Source of the DNA: Rhodobacter sp.
GTDB taxonomy: Bacteria > Pseudomonadota > Alphaproteobacteria > Rhodobacterales > Rhodobacteraceae
Direction: 5' to 3'
Length of the DNA stretch: 64,000 nt
Assembly (NCBI GenBank): GCA_030065095.1
Contig: JASJDP010000004.1
Span: forward strand, 1 to 64,000
In this document: one piece after another, positions 32,985 to 41,906 of the stretch
Layout: every line of letters starts with the position of its first letter
Numbering within the stretch: the stretch's first letter is position 1
Program-made: the position numbers and the translations under genes
Notes under the pieces: generated by a model
Database searches by the model: none
Seen by the model: only the letters and a program-made list of their open reading frames with translations
What the model was told of the DNA's origin: nothing

Positions 32985-33088
32985 GCAACGGCGCCACACA
33001 GGCGGATACCCCACGCCCACGGCCAGAGGCGGGGATGCCCGCAAAGCGGCCGGCGCTATCCGCGCGCCACCTCGGGGTCAGGGCAGGG

Positions 33089-33832
33089 TCACTTGAACCC
33101 GGCGGCGGGCTCTAAAGGCGCCCACGCAAGTTCCAGCGCGTCAGGCAGCGAGATCGTCTTGCGAAACAGGGCCCGGCCGATCATCGCACCGGCCACGTTG
33201 CGCACATATTTCAGGCGCGAGAGGTCGTCCAACGACTGGATCAGTCCGTTTGCGACAACCGGCGTCCGCGACATATCGGCGAGCCCGGTGATCAACCCCA
33301 GCGACGCGTCCGCGTCTTCGATGTCGCTGTCGATATCGGTCACGATCATTGCAGCCAGCGGCGCGTCTTCGAAGGCAGTGACGTAATCCACCGGATCGAA
33401 CGCGGTCAACGACCGCCAGCCGTCATCGACCACCTTGCCCTGGTACACATCGACCGACAGCACGATCTGGTCCGGATACTGCTTGGCCAGGGCCTTCACG
33501 GTATCGGGGTGCCGGGTCGCCAGGGTTCCGACGACGACGCGCCCCACGCCGCGGTCGATCCACTCGACCGCGCGTTCGCCCAGCCGCATGCCGCCGGCAA
33601 GCTGTACCGGAATGCCGGCCTTGCGGATGATTTCGGCCACCAGATCCTCGTTGCCACCCTCGCCGGTCACCGCGTCGAAATCGGTGATATGCAGCCACTC
33701 CGCGCCGGCCGCGGCGAATTCCATTGCCTTTTCCACCGGATCCACATGCCAGATCTGCGGCTCGTCAAGCCGCCCGCGGTAAAGGCTCACGCAGCGCCCG
33801 TTCTGTAATTCAATCGCCGGATAGAGGATCAT
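33089..33832 (-). CDS. HisA-like TIM-barrel protein, divergent paralogue
   Basis: A 247-aa (beta/alpha)8 barrel of the HisA/HisF family. The start at 33832 (MILYPAIELQNG) is supported by aaaggg 8-13 bases upstream. Deviations from working HisA: the first catalytic Asp of PAIDL is Glu (PAIEL); the first phosphate loop GGGIR is AGGMR; the usual TDISRDGT is TDIDSDIED; and the second phosphate loop ASGG is ANGL. An Asp at the other catalytic strand (LSVDVYQGK) remains. No his gene is nearby; neighbours are glgP and acpP. I therefore doubt it is the histidine-pathway isomerase and give no gene symbol. Confidence 0.75.
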   Translation of the reverse strand: MILYPAIELQNGRCVSLYRGRLDEPQIWHVDPVEKAMEFAAAGAEWLHITDFDAVTGEGGNEDLVAEIIRKAGIPVQLAGGMRLGERAVEWIDRGVGRVVVGTLATRHPDTVKALAKQYPDQIVLSVDVYQGKVVDDGWRSLTAFDPVDYVTAFEDAPLAAMIVTDIDSDIEDADASLGLITGLADMSRTPVVANGLIQSLDDLSRLKYVRNVAGAMIGRALFRKTISLPDALELAWAPLEPAAGFK

Positions 33833-33989
33833 CGAGACGTCCCTTTCTGCCAAGGCAACCCCAGTGGCCGCCGCGGTCCGAGAACCCCGGGCTGCAACGC
33901 CGTCGCACGGCCCGGTTGCGCCGACATAAGGACACTCCCCGCGGTCAGACTATCAGGACTCCGACCAAAACGCACTCTCGGGCGACCGC

Positions 33990-34027
33990 AGCCGAAAAAG
34001 CAAAGCGGCGCCCGATCCGGACGCCGC
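33990..34027 (-). terminator. Intrinsic terminator of acpP
   Basis: Read on the minus strand, a stem of gcggcg/cgccgc (34022-34027 with 34005-34010) with a partly paired interior is followed by tttgctttttcgg. It begins 28 bases after the acpP stop and separates acpP from the HisA-like gene. Confidence 0.8.
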
Positions 34028-34054
34028 AAGCTTGTTCAAAGCCCAATAGGCGGA

Positions 34055-34297
34055 TCAGGACGCGGCGGTCGCCCCGGCAATGAATTCCACGGCGTCGCCG
34101 AAGGTCTGGATGTTTTCGGCGGAATCGTCGGGGATCTCGATGCCGAACTCTTCCTCGAACGCCATCACCAGCTCGACCGTGTCCAGGCTGTCCGCGCCCA
34201 GATCGTCGATGAACGACGCCGACTCGACGACATTCGCTTCTTCGACACCCAGGTGCTCGACCACAATCTTTCTCACGCGCGCTGTGACATCGCTCAT
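34055..34297 (-). CDS. acpP: Acyl carrier protein
   Basis: An 80-aa acidic protein. The phosphopantetheine attachment Ser is in [20 protein letters not shown] (Ser about 39). The start at 34297 ([16 protein letters not shown]) is chosen over the 35-residue upstream extension because it has a gagg site 9 bases before it and is the family start. It carries growing acyl chains in type II fatty acid synthesis. The gene follows fabG after a 185-base gap, long enough for its own promoter. Confidence 0.97.
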   Translation of the reverse strand: MSDVTARVRKIVVEHLGVEEANVVESASFIDDLGADSLDTVELVMAFEEEFGIEIPDDSAENIQTFGDAVEFIAGATAAS

Positions 34298-34482
34298 ATT
34301 TACGTCCTCATGTCCTCTCAGGGTCCGTGCCCGTTGTTGCTCTTGCCCCTTCGGGCCGCTCGTTTCCCGCTCGAAGGCGGCGTTTGCCTTGGGCACGCCC
34401 AAGTGTCCCCGGCTAAAACTGCGCCGCCTATAACATATCGTTTCGGGGACGCAAACGCTTTGTCATGCTGCGCTTGCAGCCT

Positions 34483-35220
34483 TCAGAACATGGCCATCCC
34501 ACCGTTCACGTGCAAGGTTGCGCCGGTCACATAGGCCGCCTCCGGGCTTGCCAGATAAAGCACCGCCGCGCCGATTTCGCCGGCCTCGCCCATGCGTCCG
34601 GCGGGTATCTGGCCAAGGATCGACGTCTTCTGATCGTCGGTCAGCTTTTCGGTCATCGCCGTGGCGATGAATCCCGGCGCCACGACGTTCACCGTCACCC
34701 CGCGCGAGGCGACCTCGTAGGCCAGCGACTTCGACATCCCGACAAGCCCGGCCTTTGCCGCGGCATAGTTCCCCTGCCCCGGATTTCCCGTCGATCCCAC
34801 GACCGAGCCGATATTGACGATCCTGCCCCAGCGCGCCTTCATCATGCCGCGCAGGACCGCCTTCGACAGCCGCATCGCCGACGTCAGGTTGACCTGAAGA
34901 ACCTGATCCCACTCTTCATCCGACATCCGCAGGAACAGCTGATCACGTGTGATCCCGGCGTTGTTCACCAGGATGTCGACCGATCCCATCTCGGCGGCCG
35001 CCTGCTTCGGCAGCGCCGCGACCGCCTCGGCGTCGCCAAGATTGCAGGGGAGCACGAACGCCCGCTCTCCCAGTTCCGACGCCAGAGCCTCCAACGGCTC
35101 CACCCGGGTCCCCGACAATCCCACGGACGCCCCCGCCGCATGCAGGGCCCGCGCAATCGCCCCGCCGATCCCGCCCGAGGCGCCGGTGATCAGCGCTGCC
35201 TTTCCCGTCAAATCGAACAT
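34483..35220 (-). CDS. fabG: 3-oxoacyl-ACP reductase
   Basis: A 245-aa short-chain dehydrogenase. The NADP loop TGASGGIGGAIA (about 13-24), NNAGIT (about 86) and the catalytic Ser-Tyr-Lys (IGSVVGS, NYAAAKAG; Tyr about 152, Lys about 156) are intact. The last residues (HVNGGMAMF) are FabG-typical. It starts one base past the fabD stop with an aggag site. Confidence 0.96.
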   Translation of the reverse strand: MFDLTGKAALITGASGGIGGAIARALHAAGASVGLSGTRVEPLEALASELGERAFVLPCNLGDAEAVAALPKQAAAEMGSVDILVNNAGITRDQLFLRMSDEEWDQVLQVNLTSAMRLSKAVLRGMMKARWGRIVNIGSVVGSTGNPGQGNYAAAKAGLVGMSKSLAYEVASRGVTVNVVAPGFIATAMTEKLTDDQKTSILGQIPAGRMGEAGEIGAAVLYLASPEAAYVTGATLHVNGGMAMF

Positions 35221-35221
35221 C

Positions 35222-36163
35222 TCAGCTCCTCATGCTTTCTGCCGCCGCCGCCACCTCGTCCGGCGCCTCGACCGTCCGGGTCGTCAGCGACCGGTCGATC
35301 CGCCTCACCATGCCCGACAAGGCCTTGCCGGCCCCGATCTCCCAGGTCTCGGTCACGCCCTGTGCCGCCATCCAGGCAACCGACTCGCGCCAGCGTACCG
35401 AATGGGTGACCTGTTCGACCAGCAGGGACCGGATGGTCGCCGGGTCGCTGACGTCATGCGCCAGGACATTCGCCACCAGCGGCACCTTCGGGCGGTGAAT
35501 CGGCACATGGCTCAGGGCATCCGCCATCGCCGCCGCAGCCGGCTCCATCAGCAGGCAGTGGAACGGGGCGCTGACCGGCAGCATCACCGCGCGCTTGGCG
35601 CCGCGTTCCTTGGCCAGCGCGACCGCGCGCCGGACCGCCGCCTTGGTCCCCGAAACCACCACTTGCCCCGGATCGTTGTCGTTCGCCGCCGCCAGCACCT
35701 CGTTCTGGGCGGCGGCGTGCGCGATCGTCTTCACCATCTCGAAATCGAGCCCCAAGAGCGCCGCCATCGCGCCCTCGCCCACCGGAACCGCCGCCTGCAT
35801 CGCCTGCCCGCGCAACCGCAACAGCTTGGCCGCGTCGCCCACGGAAATCGCCTCGGCCGCCGCCAGCGCCGAATATTCGCCCAGCGAATGCCCGGCCACA
35901 TAGGCCGCCGCCTCGACGCCCACGCCTTCGGATTTCAACGCCGCCATCACCGCCATCGACACCGCCATCAGCGCCGGTTGCGCGTTCTGCGTCAACGTCA
36001 GTTCGCCCTGATCTCCGTCGAAGACCAGCGCCGACAACGCCTCGCCCAGGGCCTCGTCAACCTCGTCGAACACCGCCTTCGCGGCCGGATAGGCAGCGGC
36101 CAATGCCTTGCCCATGCCAACCATCTGGGCCCCTTGTCCCGGAAACAGAAACGCGCGCGCCAT
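35222..36163 (-). CDS. fabD: Malonyl-CoA:ACP transacylase
   Basis: A 313-aa acyltransferase starting at 36163 (MARAFLFPGQGAQMVGMG) behind gggagg. Active Ser is in VAGHSLGEYSALAA (about 92), Arg in LLRLRGQAM (about 117), His in VSAPFHCLLM (about 200) and the Gln loop in FPGQGAQ. It loads malonyl groups on AcpP. First gene of fabD-fabG-acpP. The start is 150 bases from the divergent cytochrome b561-YceI gene. Confidence 0.96.
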   Translation of the reverse strand: MARAFLFPGQGAQMVGMGKALAAAYPAAKAVFDEVDEALGEALSALVFDGDQGELTLTQNAQPALMAVSMAVMAALKSEGVGVEAAAYVAGHSLGEYSALAAAEAISVGDAAKLLRLRGQAMQAAVPVGEGAMAALLGLDFEMVKTIAHAAAQNEVLAAANDNDPGQVVVSGTKAAVRRAVALAKERGAKRAVMLPVSAPFHCLLMEPAAAAMADALSHVPIHRPKVPLVANVLAHDVSDPATIRSLLVEQVTHSVRWRESVAWMAAQGVTETWEIGAGKALSGMVRRIDRSLTTRTVEAPDEVAAAAESMRS

Positions 36164-36313
36164 CGGTGCCCTCCCCAGAATGTCCGCTTCGCGCGGGGAT
36201 ACCTTGGCCCGCGTCCGTGCGCAATGACGCACAGAGACCGTGCCAAGGCCCGCCTTGTCACCGGACGCGGCCGCCGTAGGTTCCCGGCTGATCCCAATCC
36301 GAAGGCAAACCGC

Positions 36314-37564
36314 ATGACCGCCCAGAATTCCCCTGCCGCCTATGGCAGCGTCGCCAAGACCTTCCACTGGCTGACCGCCCTTCTGATCCTGACCGCGATT
36401 CCGCTGGGTGTGGTCGCCAACCAGCTTCCCTATGACACCGGTGACGCGCTGGCCCGGAAGGCCTGGCTTTTCTCGCTGCACAAGACCGCCGGCATCGCCG
36501 CCTTCCTTGTGGCGCTGCTTCGTATCGCCTGGGCAGCGGTTCAGCCGAAACCCGCCCCGCTGCACCCCGACCGCCGCGCGGAAACGCTGCTGGCCGATAT
36601 CGTCCACTGGATGCTCTATGTCTCGCTGGTCCTTGTGCCGCTTTCGGGTTGGATCCATCACGCCGCAACGGAAGGCTTTGCGCCGATCCTCTGGCCGCTC
36701 GGCCAGTCCCTGCCGCTGGTGCCGAAATCCGAACCTGTCGCTGCGCTCTTTGGCTCGATCCATTGGGTCTTTACCAAGGTGCTGGCCGCCGCGATCCTGC
36801 TTCATATCGCCGGAGCGTTGAAACACGCGCTGATCGACCGCGACGGCACGCTGGCCCGCATGCTGCCGGGCCGCACCGAGCCCCCGCCGGCCTCGGCCAT
36901 CGACACCGACCACCGCCCAGCGATCCTGTCGGCGGCGGCGATCTATGCCGCGGGCTTCGGTCTCGCCTTCGTGCTTGCGGCGGGAACGGACCATTCCGCG
37001 AACCAGCCAGGCGACCGCGCCGCGGACCAATTGGCGGCAATGACCGAAACGCCAGAGCCCCCCGCCCCGGAAGCGTCGCAAGGCAACTGGACGGTCACCG
37101 AAGGCACGCTTGGGATCACCGTCCAGCAGCTTGGCAGCGCGGTGGCGGGCAGCTTCGCCGACTGGTCCGCCGACATCGCCTTTGACGAGACCGCCGCCAA
37201 TGGACGCCACGGAACCGTGGATGTGCAAATCGCGATTGCCAGCCTTGCCCTCGGCTCGGTCACCTCGCAGGCGCTCGGTCCGGATTTCTTCGCCGCCGAC
37301 GCGCATCCGGACGCCGGGTTCACTGCCGACATCCTGGCAGCCGAAACCGGCTATCTCGCCGACGGCAGCCTGACCTTGCGCGGAACCAAGGTCCCGGTCT
37401 CGCTGCCCTTCACACTGGATATCGACGGCAGCACAGCCAGGATGACCGGCACCACGACGCTCGACCGACGGGATTTCGGGATCGGAGAGAGCTACCCGGA
37501 TGAAAGCTCGGTCGGGTTCAGCGTGGCCGTCGAAATCACGCTGGCGGCCACCCGCGCCGAATAG
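36314..37564 (+). CDS. Cytochrome b561 fused to YceI-like domain
   Basis: A 416-aa fusion. Residues 1-185 form a four-helix cytochrome b561/DUF4405-like membrane domain with conserved haem His residues (KTFHWL, LHKTAG, IHHAAT, LHIAGALKHAL). A further membrane segment (SAAAIYAAGFGLAFVLAAG, about 200) leads to a periplasmic YceI-type lipocalin-like barrel (about 240-416, TVTEGTLGITVQQLGSAVAG to the end). The fusion suggests electron transfer linked to an isoprenoid or amphiphile carrier, but no substrate is known. A separate YceI gene is convergent. Confidence 0.88.
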   Translation: MTAQNSPAAYGSVAKTFHWLTALLILTAIPLGVVANQLPYDTGDALARKAWLFSLHKTAGIAAFLVALLRIAWAAVQPKPAPLHPDRRAETLLADIVHWMLYVSLVLVPLSGWIHHAATEGFAPILWPLGQSLPLVPKSEPVAALFGSIHWVFTKVLAAAILLHIAGALKHALIDRDGTLARMLPGRTEPPPASAIDTDHRPAILSAAAIYAAGFGLAFVLAAGTDHSANQPGDRAADQLAAMTETPEPPAPEASQGNWTVTEGTLGITVQQLGSAVAGSFADWSADIAFDETAANGRHGTVDVQIAIASLALGSVTSQALGPDFFAADAHPDAGFTADILAAETGYLADGSLTLRGTKVPVSLPFTLDIDGSTARMTGTTTLDRRDFGIGESYPDESSVGFSVAVEITLAATRAE

Positions 37565-37718
37565 GGGACCCGCGCCATCGCCGGTTCCGCCCTTCCACCC
37601 CGGCTTGGCTGCCGCAGAAGAGGGCCGGTCCCGGTCGGCCAGCGCCCGGCGCCGGGACGGCAAGGAAAGGGCCACCCCAGCCGGAGCGGCCCCAGGTCCC
37701 GTGAGTGTTGGGGGGGGG

Positions 37719-38306
37719 TCAGCTTTCCTGGTCGTCGGCCTTCATCGCCTCGATCGAGATCATCACCTCGACCTCGTCGCTGACGAAGGGCGCAAAGTTG
37801 CCGACGCCGAAATCGCTGCGCAGCAGCGTGGTCGACGCCGTGAACCCGGCCCAGGGCTTCTTGGCCATCGGATGATCGCCGGTCTGGTTCAGCGTCGCGT
37901 CCAGCACGACGGGCTTGGTCACGCCGTTCAGCGTCAGATCGCCGGTGATCCTGGCGGTGCTGTCGCCGGTCACCTCGATCCCGGTCGAGGCAAAGGTCAC
38001 CATCTCGTCCTCGGTCGCGCCGAAGAAATCGGCCGACATGAAATGGTCGAACCGCGCCTCCCAGCCGGTGAACATCGACATCACCGGGAAGGAGACAGTC
38101 ACGCTCGAGCCCGCCGGATCGTCCTGATCGAACTGGATTTCGCCCTCAAAGCCTGAGAACATGCCCCAGTTCGTGGAATAGCCCAGGTGGTTGTAGGAAA
38201 ACACGATCTGGCTGTGGCTGGCATCCAGCACATAGGCTTCGGGATCGGCGACGGCGGCGCCGGCAGCGGCGGTCGCAAGAGCCGCTGCAAGAAGGGTGGA
38301 TTTCAT
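37719..38306 (-). CDS. Periplasmic YceI family protein
   Basis: A 195-aa secreted protein: signal peptide MKSTLLAAALATAAAGAAVA, then the YceI fold (YVLDASHSQIVFSYNHLGYS, GFEGEIQFD, LTLNGVTKPVVLDATLN, SDFGVGNFAPFVSDEVEVMISIEA). YceI proteins bind long-chain polyisoprenoids. The start at 38306 gives the signal peptide; the longer upstream frame does not. A run of nine Gs (37710-37718) abuts its stop codon. It converges with the b561-YceI fusion. Confidence 0.9.
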   Translation of the reverse strand: MKSTLLAAALATAAAGAAVADPEAYVLDASHSQIVFSYNHLGYSTNWGMFSGFEGEIQFDQDDPAGSSVTVSFPVMSMFTGWEARFDHFMSADFFGATEDEMVTFASTGIEVTGDSTARITGDLTLNGVTKPVVLDATLNQTGDHPMAKKPWAGFTASTTLLRSDFGVGNFAPFVSDEVEVMISIEAMKADDQES

Positions 38307-38410
38307 GGTCGGGTGCTCCGTGGGTTGCAGGTGCCGCAAAGATGGCGCCGCACCCGTGGACGGCAACCGCATCAATCTCACAGCATCTGTTCGCTGACGA
38401 ACAATCCGCC

Positions 38411-39055
38411 TCAGGCCGGCAATTCCTGCGGCCCCAGCGCCGGAAAAACCCGCCGCGCCGGGCCGCGTCCGGTGCCCAGTTGATAGGACGACACCCGCTC
38501 TTCCATCGGCCGCAGGTCGCGCATCAGCCGGGCGTGCACTGCAAAAAGCGCGCCCTCGTCGCCCACCGCCACAGGCAGCGGATCGCCGCCGTCCTTCAGC
38601 CGAAGACACAGATCGCGCACCGCATTTGCGCCTCCCGACCGGCGCCACACGCAGTCTCTGACCTGGTCGAACCGCGCGCGGGACCGGATTTGCACGCGAC
38701 CCTCGGCCGACACCTCGCCCATCCGCAACTCACGCCGCATGGTATCGACTTCCACCTCGTAACCGCTCGTTCGGCTCCGCAAGGCAAGCGCTGTGTAGAA
38801 CGCCACCGGCAATGCCACACTTGCCAGCGCCCGCGCAGCGAATGCCGGCTCCGGCAGCCAGCCCGCCGGAATCAGCCAAAATCCGGCGGCCGCCAGCCAC
38901 ACGGCACAAGCGGCAAGCCGCTCCACCGGGCGCTGCAAGCCATCGTCCGGACGCACGGATCTGATGACATAACCCCACGCCGTTTCGCGCACCGTCAGAG
39001 CATCGGGCACAGCGCGGGCCGGTCGAAAGTTCAGTTTGAGGCGGGGCAGCGTCAT
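38411..39055 (-). CDS. Hypothetical membrane protein
   Basis: A 214-aa protein (MTLPRLKLNFRPARAVPDAL) with a cytosolic head, a hydrophobic hairpin (LAACAVWLAAAGFWLIPAGWL and ALASVALPVAFYTALAL, about 50-105), and a basic C-terminal domain with beta-strand character (YEVEVDTMRRELRMGEVSAE). I recognise no family. It is divergent from the rpsF operon, with 229 bases between starts. Codon composition matches neighbours, so it is probably real. Confidence 0.65.
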   Translation of the reverse strand: MTLPRLKLNFRPARAVPDALTVRETAWGYVIRSVRPDDGLQRPVERLAACAVWLAAAGFWLIPAGWLPEPAFAARALASVALPVAFYTALALRSRTSGYEVEVDTMRRELRMGEVSAEGRVQIRSRARFDQVRDCVWRRSGGANAVRDLCLRLKDGGDPLPVAVGDEGALFAVHARLMRDLRPMEERVSSYQLGTGRGPARRVFPALGPQELPA

Positions 39056-39284
39056 CAATGCGTGTCCTGTTGCCCCACGCGCAAGACAGAATCCCGGAAT
39101 CTGGGCCAGAGTTCGGCGGCCTCCGTGCATTTTCGGGGAACTCTTGCATTGCCGTGCCGCCCGTGTATAACCCCGCTTCCTTCCGCGATTGACCCTGAAC
39201 GGCGCAGTCTCTCGTGGCCCGGCCCGCGGAAGGCGATGAACCGGCCGGTCCTTTGAAATGCGCTTGAACAGAACTGGAGAGCAC

Positions 39285-39644
39285 ATGCCGCTTTACGAGC
39301 ATGTCTTCATCGCGCGCCAGGACCTGGCGAACGCACAGGCCGAGGGCCTCATCGAACATTTCGGAACCGTTCTCGCGGATAATGGCGGCAAGCTCGTCGA
39401 CAGCGAGTACTGGGGCGTCAAGACGATGGCCTACAAGATCAACAAGAACCGCAAGGGCCACTACGCCTTTCTCAGAACCGACGCCCCCGCGCCGGCAGTG
39501 CAGGAAATGGAACGCCTGATGCGGCTGCACGACGACGTCATGCGGGTTCTGACCATCAAGGTCGACGAACATGCCGAGGGCCCGTCGATCCAGATGCAGA
39601 AACGCGACGAACGTGACCGCGGCGACCGCCGCGACCGGCGCTGA
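39285..39644 (+). CDS. rpsF: 30S ribosomal protein S6
   Basis: A 119-aa protein starting [18 protein letters not shown], with the S6 strand [19 protein letters not shown] (about 46-64) and an Arg/Asp-rich tail. Start ATG 39285 follows ctggagag. First gene of the rpsF-rpsR-rplI operon. Confidence 0.97.
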   Translation: MPLYEHVFIARQDLANAQAEGLIEHFGTVLADNGGKLVDSEYWGVKTMAYKINKNRKGHYAFLRTDAPAPAVQEMERLMRLHDDVMRVLTIKVDEHAEGPSIQMQKRDERDRGDRRDRR

Positions 39645-39661
39645 CAAGGGAGATCCGACAC

Positions 39662-39889
39662 ATGGCAACCAAACCGTTTTTCCGCCGCCGCAAGGTCTGC
39701 CCCTTCTCCAGCGACAATTCGCCGAAGATCGACTACAAGGACACCCGCCTTTTGCAGCGCTATATCTCGGAACGCGGCAAGATCGTGCCCAGCCGCATCA
39801 CCGCCGTTTCGTCGAAAAAGCAGCGTGAGCTTGCGCGCGCCATCAAGCGCGCCCGCTTTCTTGCTCTTCTGCCCTACGCCGTGAGATAA
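39662..39889 (+). CDS. rpsR: 30S ribosomal protein S18
   Basis: A 75-aa basic protein with [20 protein letters not shown] and [23 protein letters not shown] (in parts), full length for S18. It lies 17 bases after rpsF with a gggag site and 11 bases before rplI. Confidence 0.97.
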   Translation: MATKPFFRRRKVCPFSSDNSPKIDYKDTRLLQRYISERGKIVPSRITAVSSKKQRELARAIKRARFLALLPYAVR

Positions 39890-39900
39890 GGAGAGGCCCC

Positions 39901-40536
39901 ATGGACGTCATTCTTCTCGAACGCGTGGCCAAGCTCGGCCAGATGGGCGATGTGGTCTCGGTCAAGGAAGGCTATGCCCGCAACTTCCTTCTGCCACAGA
40001 AAAAGGCCCTGCGCGCCAGCCAGGCCAACATCGCGGCCTTCGAGGACCAGAAGGCCCAGCTCGAAGCCCGCAACCTCGAGACCCGCAAAGAGGCCGAAAC
40101 GCTGGGCGAGCGTCTCGGCGGCCAGCAATTCGTGGTGATTCGCTCGGCCTCCGACACCGGCTCGCTCTATGGCTCGGTCAGCCCGCGCGACATCTCCGAG
40201 GCAGCCACGGCCGAGGGCTTTACCGTGGACCGCAAGCAGATCGTGCTTGGCGGGCCGATCAAGGAGTTGGGCCTGCACGACGTTACGATCGTTCTGCACC
40301 CGGAGGTCGAGGTGACCGTTCAGATCAACGTCGCCCGGTCCCAGGAAGAGGCCGACCTGCAGGCCTCGGGCAAATCGATCCAGGAACTGGCCGCCGAGGA
40401 AGAGGCCGAAGCCGAGTTCGAGATCGCCGAGCTCTTCGACGACATCGGCGCGGCCCAGTCCGAAGACGAAGAGCTTGCGGTCGCGACGCCCGAAGGCAAT
40501 GGCGAAGACCAGCCGGACACCGAAGACGACAGCTGA
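39901..40536 (+). CDS. rplI: 50S ribosomal protein L9
   Basis: A 211-aa protein. The N-terminal 23S-binding domain has [19 protein letters not shown] and the L9 signature [14 protein letters not shown] (about 24-37), followed by the long helix and C-terminal domain ([19 protein letters not shown]). Compared with the 149-aa E. coli protein there is an acidic, probably disordered tail of about 55 residues (from about 157), as in many alphaproteobacteria. Confidence 0.96.
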   Translation: MDVILLERVAKLGQMGDVVSVKEGYARNFLLPQKKALRASQANIAAFEDQKAQLEARNLETRKEAETLGERLGGQQFVVIRSASDTGSLYGSVSPRDISEAATAEGFTVDRKQIVLGGPIKELGLHDVTIVLHPEVEVTVQINVARSQEEADLQASGKSIQELAAEEEAEAEFEIAELFDDIGAAQSEDEELAVATPEGNGEDQPDTEDDS

Positions 40537-40556
40537 CAGCCGCCGCATCCGACGCA

Positions 40557-40586
40557 AAGGGCCGCCCCACCGGGTGGCCCTTTTTT
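40557..40586 (+). terminator. Intrinsic terminator of the rpsF operon
   Basis: An agggccgccc/gggtggccct stem (one G-T pair) with a short loop, followed by six Ts, 20 bases after the rplI stop. Confidence 0.92.
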
Positions 40587-40746
40587 CGTTGCGCCCGTCG
40601 GTTTGAGAGCCGGGATCGTCCGGGACGCGGCGGCGCCGGAGTGCGGCGAAGCAAAGCCGATGCCGGCCGGATACGCCATCCCATGACGGTCGCGGTGCGG
40701 GATCGGGCTACCCAATCCTACCCGTTCTCGGGCATCGGTCGCTTCG

Positions 40747-41187
40747 TTATGGCAGTTGGTGGGGCGGTCGCTCTCGCAGCGGCGGCTTCGGTTCGGTCAC
40801 TGCGAAATGTTCGCTCGAAAAATCCATGTTTCCCGTAATGCGTAGGGCCATGATCTCACTACGAAGCCGTTCGTTCTCCTCCACTAGCCCGATGAGCCGT
40901 CTTTTGCAGTATCCGAATGCGCGACCGATTTCCAAAGTATCCCAAGTGAATACCGAAAGGTTGACCAGCTCGTAGTACCGCGAAGAGTACTCTAAATAAT
41001 TGATGCAGTCGTCTCTTTGATATGCTTCGTAGGCGCGCCGCCAGACATCGTTCAGGCGCGGTTCGGGTACCGGGCACTCTCGTGCGCCCGTCAAAGTCGG
41101 TGCAAAGAGCATCAAGACACCCGCCATCACCGAGACCCACGCTCTTGGCGATCGTGGACATGCTGGGCTTGAAACGTGATTTGTCAT
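40747..41187 (-). CDS. Hypothetical secreted protein
   Basis: A 146-aa protein with an N-terminal hydrophobic signal (AWVSVMAGVLMLFAPTLTGA, about 16-35) and a mature part with three Cys and many aromatic residues (WRRAYEAYQRDDCINYLEYSSRYYELVNLS, in parts). No family recognised. The DNA from about 40860 to 41400 is less GC-rich than its surroundings, which hints at acquisition. No gene is seen in the 241 bases between it and the globin. Confidence 0.6.
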   Translation of the reverse strand: MTNHVSSPACPRSPRAWVSVMAGVLMLFAPTLTGARECPVPEPRLNDVWRRAYEAYQRDDCINYLEYSSRYYELVNLSVFTWDTLEIGRAFGYCKRRLIGLVEENERLRSEIMALRITGNMDFSSEHFAVTEPKPPLRERPPHQLP

Positions 41188-41428
41188 TCGGGCCTCCCGT
41201 CAGCTGCGTTTGGAGTTGGTGCCGGATTTCGCAGGCATCCGGCAAACGACGTCTCCTCTGTACTCTTCGAAGCTTGGCGGTCCGCCGGCCATTTGGCTCT
41301 TTACCGAAAGGCAACAAATCCTTGCCCAGTCAAAACAAGCCAACCCGGCGCCTTTCCCGCCACAAACCACATTCCCAAATAGTCTCAGAACCTTATCCCC
41401 GCGCCTTAACGTTAGTACATGGCCGATC

Positions 41429-41851
41429 TCACCCCTCAGGGATCCCGCCCCGCTCGATCAGCGCCGCCGCCATGTCCTGGTAGGCCACCCGCCACGCGGC
41501 CTCGATCTCGATCGTGTAGCGCTCGCCCAGCGACTCCTTGATGGTCGCCAGCAACGCCTCGCCCATCGGCGCGAACATCTTGCCGGTCACGCCCAGGGTC
41601 CGGTGCAGCCCGCCCAGATCGGCATATCGCTCGGCCAGATCTTCGGGCTTGTGCAGGTTGTCCACGATCACGGCAAGCGTCGAGAGAAACTTCATCCCCT
41701 GCCCCGCCAGATCGTCGCGGAACAGCTCGCGCAACTCCGGCGCGCGTGTGAACAGGTCGTCGTAGAAATAGGTCGATGCGGGCGCCATGTCGTGCCGCAG
41801 AACGTCAAAGCTCTGCCGGATCAGGGTCAACTGGTCATCGGATAGGGGCAT
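41429..41851 (-). CDS. Single-domain bacterial globin (hemoglobin-like)
   Basis: A 140-aa globin of the Vitreoscilla haemoglobin/flavohaemoglobin-head type: MPLSDDQLTLIRQSFDVL, FYDDLFTRAPELRELF (distal region), and FLSTLAVIVDNL then GGLHRTLGV, where the His is the likely proximal ligand (about 84). There is no reductase domain. ATG 41851 follows aggag. Likely roles are oxygen or NO binding. An FNR-like box lies 56 bases upstream of the start. Confidence 0.88.
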   Translation of the reverse strand: MPLSDDQLTLIRQSFDVLRHDMAPASTYFYDDLFTRAPELRELFRDDLAGQGMKFLSTLAVIVDNLHKPEDLAERYADLGGLHRTLGVTGKMFAPMGEALLATIKESLGERYTIEIEAAWRVAYQDMAAALIERGGIPEG

Positions 41852-41906
41852 CGCAGATCTCCTGTTCGCTCGTTCATAGGCTAGACCGCGCCCGCCCGGC
41901 CCGGCC

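Noticed and set aside
34298-34402. Longer acyl carrier protein start
   Set aside because: The 35 extra residues precede the conserved family start, and the ribosome site is at the shorter start.
37710-37718. Run of nine Gs as a phase-variation switch
   Set aside because: The run lies just after the YceI stop codon and outside any coding frame or recognisable promoter, so slippage would not change a product.
40641-40838. 65-codon plus-strand frame after the rplI terminator
   Set aside because: It overlaps the 3' end of the secreted-protein gene on the other strand and has no ribosome site or motif.
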